Of a stretch of DNA of 9,309 nt, positions 1 to 4,515 are shown piece after piece. The stretch is taken from assembly GCA_910586095.1 (NCBI GenBank), contig CAJUHQ010000140.1:1-9309 (forward strand), in the 5' to 3' direction. The DNA is from an uncultured Lachnospiraceae bacterium (GTDB lineage Bacteria; Bacillota; Clostridia; Lachnospirales; Lachnospiraceae). The notes under the pieces are model-generated. The model searched no databases and had not been told where the DNA came from. It saw only the letters and a program-made list of their open reading frames with translations. Positions within the stretch are counted from its first letter, which is position 1; each line of letters starts with the position of its first letter. A program made the translations under genes and the position numbers.

Positions 1-19
1 AATCAAAGGAGGTTCACAC

Positions 20-211
20 ATGAACAACACAGCGTTAAGAGCAGGGGCGCAGAGTGTAGAATCACAGAATATTTGTCAAAAAAATAAAGAAAAGGAGGGG
101 GGAAGGGGAAGAGGTGGGATATGGCGGGAAAGGGCGAAATTACTAGGGATACAGCGGTTTTACTATATTGAAATTAGAGTGGTTTTGACAAAAATAATGA
201 GAATAGGATAA
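20..211 (+). CDS. Doubtful small ORF, possible flanking or broken gene
   Basis: A 63-residue reading frame that I do not recognise. In its favour is a textbook ribosome binding site, AAAGGAGG at 5-12, seven bases before the ATG. Against it, only the first 25 or so residues look like ordinary protein; after that the DNA becomes a purine-rich run (about 80-135) that translates into Lys/Glu/Gly/Arg-rich sequence with no domain. The frame closes exactly where a promoter-like TTGACA/GATAAC pair lies (185-212). It may be a genuine start whose original downstream part was replaced, for example by insertion of the element, or simply a short peptide gene. No function can be given, and the coding status is uncertain. 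Confidence 0.25.
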   Translation: MNNTALRAGAQSVESQNICQKNKEKEGGRGRGGIWRERAKLLGIQRFYYIEIRVVLTKIMRIG

Positions 212-212
212 C
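185..212 (+). promoter_or_regulatory. Possible plus-strand promoter
   Basis: Perfect TTGACA at 185-190, a 16-base spacer, then GATAAC at 207-212 (4 of 6 to TATAAT). No credible plus-strand gene follows until 919, so a transcript from here would be a long untranslated leader or a small RNA. A second perfect TTGACA at 314-319 lacks a -10 at the proper distance. Weak call. Confidence 0.25.
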
Positions 213-235
213 ACATGTATTTTTTGAAAACACAA

Positions 236-255
236 TGTGTATAACTTGTGGAAAA
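236..255 (-). promoter_or_regulatory. Two adjacent DnaA-box-like 9-mers
   Basis: On the minus strand 247-255 reads TTTTCCACA and 236-244 reads TTATACACA, in the same orientation and separated by two bases. Each differs by one base from the DnaA consensus TTATCCACA, and both variants occur in known Firmicutes origins. The 11-bp start-to-start spacing is typical of paired boxes. They could mark a replication origin (plasmid-type or chromosomal flank) or be a coincidence in AT-rich DNA. Confidence 0.45.
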
Positions 256-322
256 GTAGGTGAAACACAGTAATTATGCGGGGTACAAGACTTTATCGCT
301 TTTTTGCTGCAAGTTGACAGGG

Positions 323-404
323 TATAACGTTATAAACAAGCGTTATGAGGCGTTATAAAGGTTGATGAAACCCGCATAAACACTATATGTAACGCATTTT
401 AACG
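323..404. repeat. Palindrome plus GCGTTA repeat cluster
   Basis: TATAACGTTATA (323-334) is a perfect 12-bp palindrome. It is followed by GCGTTATGAG (340-349) and directly by GCGTTATAAA (350-359), a 10-bp periodic pair. In reverse orientation there is TAACGC (389-394) and a weaker TAACGA (400-405). The helical spacing and common CGTTA core suggest binding sites for one protein: an operator array, iterons, or transposase end sites. Confidence 0.45.
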
Positions 405-441
405 ATTGATAAATTAAATGTATTTTAGTGCTATTTTTTAT

Positions 442-491
442 AAAAAAGCAAAGGGACATTTTTGCACTTTTTTTAAAAGTTGTCCCATTGC
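442..491 (-). terminator. Minus-strand intrinsic terminator (distal)
   Basis: Read on the minus strand, GCAATGGGACA (491-481) pairs with TGTCCCTTTGC (458-448) in 10 of 11 positions, followed by TTTTTT (447-442). The 22-base loop contains its own ACTTTT/AAAAGT pairing. It would stop transcripts leaving the repressor remnant at 620-891. The 3' arm plus T-run is repeated almost exactly at 534-551, so a protein-binding role is an alternative. Confidence 0.55.
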
Positions 492-533
492 ACTATTTTC
501 AACGGTTTGGAGGCTTTTTAAGAAAAAATTATG

Positions 534-567
534 AAAAAAAGCAAAGGGACAAGTTTTTAAACCTTTG
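534..567 (-). terminator. Minus-strand intrinsic terminator (proximal)
   Basis: On the minus strand CAAAGG (567-562) and CCTTTG (547-542) form a perfect 6-bp stem, followed by one C and seven T (540-534). It lies about 50 bases past the stop of the minus-strand repressor remnant, the right place for its terminator. It shares the 17-base segment AAAAAAGCAAAGGGACA (plus-strand sense) with the distal terminator at 442-458. Confidence 0.5.
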
Positions 568-619
568 ATTGATATAGGATAGATTAATAAATCATTTAGT
601 GTATAAAAATACATAAGAA

Positions 620-891
620 TTAAGCAGTAATATCACCACTATTTTTTTGATCTAAATGGACGTATCTTCCTTGAATATTATTGCTGTCTTTTTTATTTAA
701 ATTATTGTTTGCCTTTTGAGATTTTTGAAATATTTTATATTGAGCATAATCTAATAAATCGGTTTGCTCAGAAGTATCAAGTTGATTAAAAATTTCTAAC
801 AAAGTAGTTTCGTTATCTGACAAAGAGTTTGTCTTGCCTACACGCTACAATCGGCAAAAACTTCTGCGAGTTCTTCGCGATCAGGATGAGA
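620..891 (-). pseudogene. Remnant of XRE-type phage repressor
   Basis: The C-terminal part of an XRE/Cro-CI repressor. On the minus strand, 891-841 encodes SHPDREELAEVFADCSV. After two stray bases (840-839) the reading continues in another frame with GKTNSLSDNETTLLEIF to the stop at 620. In this family the linker normally reads like ..LAxxFxVSVDYLLGxTN.., so the two pieces join if a DYL(L)-like stretch of about 10 bases has been lost. Nothing upstream of 891 encodes the helix-turn-helix; that DNA is instead the leader of the gene at 919. The tail after the linker is the usual amphipathic LL..F..L...Q..L..YA segment. A short product could start from the TTG at 823, but no ribosome binding site is visible there. 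Seen: the two frames and the missing HTH. Inferred: the product no longer binds DNA. Confidence 0.75.
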
Positions 892-918
892 AAGAAAAAG
901 GAGAGAAGGAGGACATAA

Positions 919-1701
919 ATGTTAGATTTTATAATTAAAACAGAAACTTTAACTGTAGAGCAGATTATAAAGATAATGGAACTTTATGATAAGGATGCCA
1001 AAGTTATGATCCAGCGGACGGGTGAAAGCAGAAAAGCCATAGAGGTATTGCAGAGCAAAAAGACAGCATGTATGGTATATCCCAGGGGAATTTTCATCAC
1101 AGGGAAATATTATTACAGTGATGACTTTGCAAATCTTCTGGGAAAGAATGTTTTAGTAACAGATCCAGTGGATGGAAGTGTTGAGGTGTTTTCTATAGAA
1201 GGAAAACATTTAACTACCGCATTTGTTAAAGATTCTGACAAAATGATAAACAGTGTAAATCTTGAAGTTAAGTTATCGACTCTTGAAGATGCTGAACGTT
1301 TGCGTAAGCTGTGTGATGAGCTTCAGCAAAGTTTAAATAGTAAAGAGGAGGAAGAAGCAGTGTTAGAAATTGATAATGGGTGTTCACCTGTGGGAACTTT
1401 AGACAAGGAAATTAAAATGTTGATGACAGCACTTCAAGAGAAAAGCAGTGATGAACAAAGTTTGATGATCCATGTAATACAAAGCATGCGCTTTCTGAAT
1501 AATGCATTAAAGAACAATACCAATAAAATGTTAAGTGTGCTGCTGGCATTGGATGAAAGTGCAGAAATACACTGGAGTAAAGACGGCAGTATAATCCATG
1601 CCAGCTTTTATCATTTAATTTCAAGACAGAAACTGATAGAGCTTGATCTAAAAGTTATGTCTGATAATTCTGCCTGTATTATGAAGACAAAGTTTTTATA
1701 G
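919..1701 (+). CDS. Protein with stand-alone Mu-transposase-type barrel
   Basis: 260 residues; ATG with a strong AAGGAGG at 906-912. Residues 53-102 (VYxxGIxxxGKYYYSxxF...GKxVxVxDPxDGSxxVFxxEGKxL) match, motif by motif, the segment 536-586 of the transposase in this window (VYNTGIRMFGQYYMS...DKTVTVKYDPRDITSIWVY). That segment is the small beta-barrel that follows the catalytic core in Mu-type transposases. Here there is no DDE core and no N-terminal DNA-binding region; about 50 residues precede the barrel. Residues 120-150 are charged and helical, 160-210 helical, and 215-260 a further unrecognised piece. It could be a transposase-derived regulator or decoy, or a domesticated fragment fused to new sequence. 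A small membrane protein gene follows after 50 bases. The repressor remnant lies directly upstream on the other strand. The barrel match is seen by eye; the role is unknown. Confidence 0.8.
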   Translation: MLDFIIKTETLTVEQIIKIMELYDKDAKVMIQRTGESRKAIEVLQSKKTACMVYPRGIFITGKYYYSDDFANLLGKNVLVTDPVDGSVEVFSIEGKHLTTAFVKDSDKMINSVNLEVKLSTLEDAERLRKLCDELQQSLNSKEEEEAVLEIDNGCSPVGTLDKEIKMLMTALQEKSSDEQSLMIHVIQSMRFLNNALKNNTNKMLSVLLALDESAEIHWSKDGSIIHASFYHLISRQKLIELDLKVMSDNSACIMKTKFL

Positions 1702-1751
1702 AGTTATCAAATTTAAGTTTCATCTTTTAGCATAATCAAAAAGGAGAAAAT

Positions 1752-1970
1752 ATGAAAAACAAGTGGAAAACATTGTTTAATAAAGTAAAGTCATTGAAGT
1801 CTACCACCATATTTTCGGTGATTTGCCTAATTATTCAGATTCAGAATCTAAGGCAATACCAGATTTTGAATCAAAAAATGGACTGGCTGAAGGAAACGTA
1901 TCGGATGTGCCTTCCTCTTTTGACTGAAACGTTATATCAGCTTCAGGAGATTTTTCACAGTTTGAAGTAG
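1752..1970 (+). CDS. Small single-pass membrane protein
   Basis: 72 residues, unrecognised. AAGGAG about six bases before the ATG is a good ribosome binding site, and the gene lies 50 bases after the 260-residue gene, so the two are probably co-transcribed. It has a Lys-rich N-terminus (residues 1-16), one hydrophobic segment (about 18-29, TTIFSVICLIIQ) and then a Gln/Leu-rich helical tail (QNLRQYQILNQK) that looks like a short coiled coil. The layout of membrane segment followed by QN/RYQ-type helix resembles, loosely, residues 221-250 of the convergent gene product. Its last 140 bases lie antisense to the 3' end of that gene, so one of the two frames could be spurious. The ribosome binding site and the basic N-terminus next to a hydrophobic stretch favour it being real. 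Confidence 0.55.
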   Translation: MKNKWKTLFNKVKSLKSTTIFSVICLIIQIQNLRQYQILNQKMDWLKETYRMCLPLLTETLYQLQEIFHSLK

Positions 1971-2919
1971 CTTCCGAATCATACAGTTCAATTATTTTAA
2001 TAAAATATTGATCAATATTTTCTAAAGTCTGGGAACATATGCTAATTTTTTGCTCAAGTTCTTCAATAGTTTGTGTATCGGCACTGATGTCTTGTCTTAG
2101 ATTTTCAATATTTTTAAGGGACTGTGTGACTTGTTCATAATAAATTTTATCTTCATAACGCTCTCTTTGATGGAGTAAATTGTCCTGATATCTATGCAGT
2201 TCATTTTGGAATATCATAACAAAAGAGAGAATGATGGGGAGGTACTGTAATACAAACTCTTTTAAGGTCAATTTTTGGGACTGGCTGGATTCTGTGTTAT
2301 TTGAAACAGGCTGTTCAATAGGTTCAATGACAGTAGGTTGATTATCTGAAGGAGATATAAAAGAGCTCTTGGGTGGGCTTTGTTTAGATGAATCTGCATT
2401 TTGTATACAATTTCCACTAATAAAGTCATTGCAAATAAAAGAATCCTGTTTAACTGGATTCAAATCTTCCAATGGTATCAAAGAAACACTTTTAGTAAGT
2501 GAAGCAAGAAGTTTTGCAGCTTGTTTAGACAGTTCAACACTTTCTGGCATTATGTTGATACCATCTGCAAGTATTTTGGATACAGATGTTAGTTCATCTA
2601 TAGATTTTTTGAAACCAGTTAAATCATAAGATGAAATGGTTGTTATACCATCTACAAGTGTTTTGGATACAGATGTTAGTTCATCCATAGATTTTTTGAA
2701 ACCAGTTAAATCATAAGGTGAAATGGTTGTTATACTTTTCAAAATTTTTGCAGCAGCTATGGAGGATGTGGCTTCACTAGGAAAGGATGTTGAAATCTTA
2801 TTGATTGATTCAATTGGGATGGTGAAGTTTGGCAAGTTTGTAATCTTGCTAATATCTTGTAGTGTGGAAAATGTTTTCAACATTTTTGACAAATTGGAAT
2901 AAAAGTTTAATGTATCCAT
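1831..2919 (-). CDS. Repeat/transmembrane/coiled-coil protein of unknown function
   Basis: 362 residues on the minus strand; ATG with AAAGGAG about eight bases upstream and its own promoter. Domains in order: a Ser/Thr/Ile-rich helical N-terminus (1-60); two tandem 29-residue repeats (63-91 and 92-120) with the core DLTGFKKSxDELTSVSK; further related helical sequence (121-150); a low-complexity Ser/Pro/Gln linker (about 175-215); one hydrophobic segment (222-237, FVLQYLPIILSFVMIF) fitting a transmembrane helix; a charged coiled coil (238-312); and an acidic Ser-rich tail. No signal peptide is seen. As the only intact gene against the flow of the element and with its own promoter, it may be expressed in the lysogen as cargo. 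The membrane-anchored, oligomerising design would suit a surface-exclusion or abortive-infection role, but that is speculation; I do not recognise the family. Confidence 0.8.
   Translation of the reverse strand: MDTLNFYSNLSKMLKTFSTLQDISKITNLPNFTIPIESINKISTSFPSEATSSIAAAKILKSITTISPYDLTGFKKSMDELTSVSKTLVDGITTISSYDLTGFKKSIDELTSVSKILADGINIMPESVELSKQAAKLLASLTKSVSLIPLEDLNPVKQDSFICNDFISGNCIQNADSSKQSPPKSSFISPSDNQPTVIEPIEQPVSNNTESSQSQKLTLKEFVLQYLPIILSFVMIFQNELHRYQDNLLHQRERYEDKIYYEQVTQSLKNIENLRQDISADTQTIEELEQKISICSQTLENIDQYFIKIIELYDSEATSNCEKSPEADITFQSKEEGTSDTFPSASPFFDSKSGIALDSESE
2560..2733 (-). repeat. Two tandem 87-bp repeats inside a gene
   Basis: Units 2560-2646 and 2647-2733 are directly adjacent and differ at four positions by eye (83 of 87 identical). 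They are in phase with the minus-strand gene and encode two 29-residue repeats. The near identity, including silent sites, points to a recent duplication and possible copy-number variation between strains. Confidence 0.9.
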
Positions 2920-2968
2920 GCAATATCTCCTTTATAAAATATATTTATGGTTTGGTCCCCATGAAAAT

Positions 2969-2997
2969 ATTATAGGGGATATGCATGGAAAATACAA
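2969..2997 (-). promoter_or_regulatory. Promoter of the minus-strand cargo gene
   Basis: On the minus strand, TTGTAT (2997-2992), a 17-base spacer and a perfect TATAAT (2974-2969). The start of transcription would fall near 2962, about 43 bases before the ATG at 2919. Copies of CATGRAAATA near 2960 and 2984 and the CCATG/CATGG inverted repeat bracket the -10 and could be operator half-sites. Confidence 0.55.
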
Positions 2998-3031
2998 ACA
3001 ATAAGTAATAAGTTTTAAGGAGGTAGAGCGG

Positions 3032-3256
3032 ATGTTAGAAAAGAAAATCAGAAGATATAAATTGATAGATACTCACAGGGAACTAGTAAGACAGGGTAAA
3101 CTTTCAGAGGCAAGAACAGTATTAAAGCTTTTAAGAGAAGGCAGGGTACATCTAGGATTAGGAGATTCCGACTGGACTGTAGAAAAGCTGTGTGAGGGTG
3201 TAGGCTGTCATATTAGTTACAACCGCAGAAGTTATACAGCAACAGCATATATATAG
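3032..3256 (+). CDS. Small phage protein, unknown function
   Basis: 74 residues; AAGGAGG ends about eight bases before the ATG. The first 40 residues are strongly basic and helical (KKIRRYKLIDTHRELVRQGK, then a SEARTVLKLLREGR helix). The C-terminal third contains two Cys (54 and 59) and a short aromatic/Ser-rich end. I see no recognised motif. It heads a run of three plus-strand genes with short or overlapping junctions (13 bases to the next gene), a layout typical of small early genes of temperate phages. Basic charge and size would allow nucleic-acid binding, but nothing in the sequence proves it. Confidence 0.7.
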   Translation: MLEKKIRRYKLIDTHRELVRQGKLSEARTVLKLLREGRVHLGLGDSDWTVEKLCEGVGCHISYNRRSYTATAYI

Positions 3257-3268
3257 AAAGGATTAATT

Positions 3269-3730
3269 GTGAATAACAAAGAACTAGCTAAAAAACTACT
3301 TGGTGAGATAAGAAAGAAGTTAGGATATATCGCTACAAGGGATAAAGTTGCCTTGGATGATAAAACCTCTTATGTAGATGCAGAGCAGGTGTTAGAGGTA
3401 ATGTATCTTAGAGAAGAGTATGGAATGGTAATCGCGCTGTGCAATGTGATAGAAAGAATTATTGAATATTACCATACAAGATATGCAGACCGTGAGAAAT
3501 ATGAAGGATATGTTTCCTGTGGAATCGAAAAAGGAGCTGGTCACCCTGAAACAAAAATGATAGGAGAACTGTCTACAGTGATAAGTATTTTTTGTTATGC
3601 ATTTACGGACATTGTAGAGGCAATGCAAGAAATAGGATGGAAGCAGGAAAAAGCAAAGTGTTTTTTGTTCGAGATGATAGAACAGGCATTAGAAATTGAT
3701 AGAAGGGAGGACAACAATGACCAATTTTGA
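3269..3730 (+). CDS. Helical phage protein, unknown function
   Basis: 153 residues, starting from GTG at 3269 with AGAAAGGA about seven bases upstream; no ATG lies nearby in frame. The protein is almost entirely predicted helix: a basic N-terminus (ELAKKLLGEIRKKLGYIA), a middle with several Tyr and a hydrophobic helix (about 54-68, MVIALCNVIERIIEYY), and a C-terminal amphipathic helix (120-147). There is no transmembrane segment or catalytic motif that I recognise. It overlaps the next gene by 14 bases, so the two are translationally coupled. The position in the early region suggests an accessory or host-takeover function, but this is only context. Confidence 0.7.
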   Translation: MNNKELAKKLLGEIRKKLGYIATRDKVALDDKTSYVDAEQVLEVMYLREEYGMVIALCNVIERIIEYYHTRYADREKYEGYVSCGIEKGAGHPETKMIGELSTVISIFCYAFTDIVEAMQEIGWKQEKAKCFLFEMIEQALEIDRREDNNDQF

Positions 3731-4184
3731 ACATATGAAAGAAAAGATACTAGAAGTAGTATCAGTAATGGATGAAGCAGAGTTGATACAGCTCATCAGC
3801 GACACTTGTATGGAGGATGATGTGAAAGGAATTTGGTGCTGTACTCTTTGCGAAGAACATTATGGCGACTGCCCAACCTGGCTAGGCTCAAAAGTGTGTC
3901 AGAATAGGTGTCTTAGTTGGTGCAGCATGGAACATGCATCCAACTCTAATGCAAAAGCTGTAGAAGAGACTAGAGGAGCGCTAGAAGATAAAAAGGATAT
4001 AGTGAAACGTCTATCAATCTTGTTGAAAGCTACCAGAATAGGAAGTGATATAAGCGAGTTGATATTGAGTGAGGATGAAAATATTATTACGATCAAGTGC
4101 ATAAACGCTAAAGAAAAATACGTAAATGTAGAGTGTGATTCTGGCTTGGCTATTATAAAAGATGTGATAGCAGCACTATGCTAA
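3717..4184 (+). CDS. Cys-rich, probably metal-binding phage protein
   Basis: 155 residues from the ATG at 3717, chosen because AAGGGAGG ends six bases before it; a TTG seven codons upstream has no such site. The N-terminus (MTNFEHMKEKI...) is of a type common in small proteins of clostridial phages and plasmids, followed by a helix with ELIQLI. Residues 31-69 contain eight Cys (31, 41, 42, 45, 52, 61, 65, 69), with CTLC, CPTW, a CxxxC pair and WC; the cluster could bind zinc or an iron-sulfur cluster. The C-terminal half (about 105-155) is an unrelated alpha/beta piece. Overlap with the upstream gene indicates coupling. The precise role is unknown. Confidence 0.75.
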   Translation: MTNFEHMKEKILEVVSVMDEAELIQLISDTCMEDDVKGIWCCTLCEEHYGDCPTWLGSKVCQNRCLSWCSMEHASNSNAKAVEETRGALEDKKDIVKRLSILLKATRIGSDISELILSEDENIITIKCINAKEKYVNVECDSGLAIIKDVIAALC

Positions 4185-4192
4185 AGATAAAA

Positions 4193-4214
4193 GGCTATCG
4201 CTGCAACGATAGCC
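4193..4214. other. Perfect 8-bp hairpin before the transposition operon
   Basis: GGCTATCG (4193-4200), loop CTGCAA (4201-4206), CGATAGCC (4207-4214), nine bases after the stop of the Cys-rich gene. On the plus strand it is followed by AAAAAA, so it is not a standard plus-strand terminator. On the minus strand the stem is followed by TTTTATCTTT, fitting a terminator for antisense transcription from the transposase side. Alternatives are an mRNA-protecting hairpin or a binding site. Confidence 0.6.
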
Positions 4215-4243
4215 AAAAAATAAGTACTATATAAAATATATTG

Positions 4244-4253
4244 TTATTATAAT
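4244..4253 (+). promoter_or_regulatory. -10 element with overlapping palindrome
   Basis: A perfect TATAAT at 4248-4253 lies about 50 bases before the HTH-transposase-ATPase genes. The expected -35 (4225-4230, TACTAT) is poor, so the promoter may need an activator. TTATTATAA (4244-4252) is a 9-bp palindrome over the -10 and could be the operator of the HTH protein encoded next, as with Ner in Mu. Confidence 0.4.
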
Positions 4254-4301
4254 ACCACATACATAGCAGGAAAACAAGTATAAATTACAGGAGGAATGAG
4301 G

Positions 4302-4502
4302 ATGACAGTTGATATAGAAGCAAATAAGGAGTTCGGTAAGCAGGTAAAGAGGCGACTCATAGATGTAGGAATGACAAGTAAAGAGTTAGCACAATTACTA
4401 AAAATAAAGCCGCAGTATCTAAGTTTGATTTGCACTGGAAAAAGATCAGGCATAAAGTATCGTAGAAAGATTATGGATATACTGGGCATGGATGTAGCTT
4501 AG
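4302..4502 (+). CDS. Small Cro/Ner-like HTH regulator
   Basis: 66 residues. The ATG at 4302 is preferred over that at 4296 because AGGAGG (4289-4294) is seven bases before 4302 but only one base before 4296. The whole protein is a single XRE-type helix-turn-helix: an N-terminal helix (EFGKQVKRRLIDVG), helix 2 (SKELAQLLK, 26-34), helix 3 for recognition (KPQYLSLICTGK, 36-47) and a closing helix (YRRKIMDILG). It sits directly upstream of the transposase gene, whose AGGAGGG overlaps its stop, as Ner precedes A in Mu. By analogy it would bind its own promoter and damp early transcription. With the repressor at 620-891 broken, it is the best remaining candidate for transcriptional control. Target site and polarity are inferred. 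Confidence 0.85.
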   Translation: MTVDIEANKEFGKQVKRRLIDVGMTSKELAQLLKIKPQYLSLICTGKRSGIKYRRKIMDILGMDVA

Positions 4503-4515
4503 GAGGGATATAACA

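Larger units (their letters stand above)
212..619. other. Gene-free, repeat-rich left region
   Basis: No credible coding sequence on either strand. The region holds DnaA-box-like 9-mers (236-255), a 9-bp inverted repeat TTATGCGGG/CCCGCATAA (274-282 and 371-379), a 12-bp palindrome (323-334), repeated GCGTTA-type motifs (340-404) and two minus-strand terminators (442-491 and 534-567). The gene-free space next to a repressor remnant is where the left end of a Mu-like element, with its transposase binding sites, is expected. I cannot fix the exact terminal nucleotide without the right end for comparison. Confidence 0.55.

Noticed and set aside
216..240. TGTATT at 216 as the exact left terminus of the element
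   Set aside because: It resembles the TGTATT start of Mu, but without the right end or a target-site duplication the match is too short to assign.
212..404. CRISPR array interpretation of the CGTTA repeats
   Set aside because: Repeats are only 6-10 bp and are spaced 10 bp apart without unique spacers; no cas genes are present.
786..937. Plus-strand frame reading ..TRYNRQKLLRVLRDQDEKEK..
   Set aside because: It looks protein-like but has no start with a ribosome binding site, and the opposite strand over the same bases gives a better match to an XRE repressor linker; it is the complement of that remnant.
2369..2629. 86-residue plus-strand frame inside the cargo gene
   Set aside because: Antisense to the 362-residue gene and runs through its repeat; no ribosome binding site.
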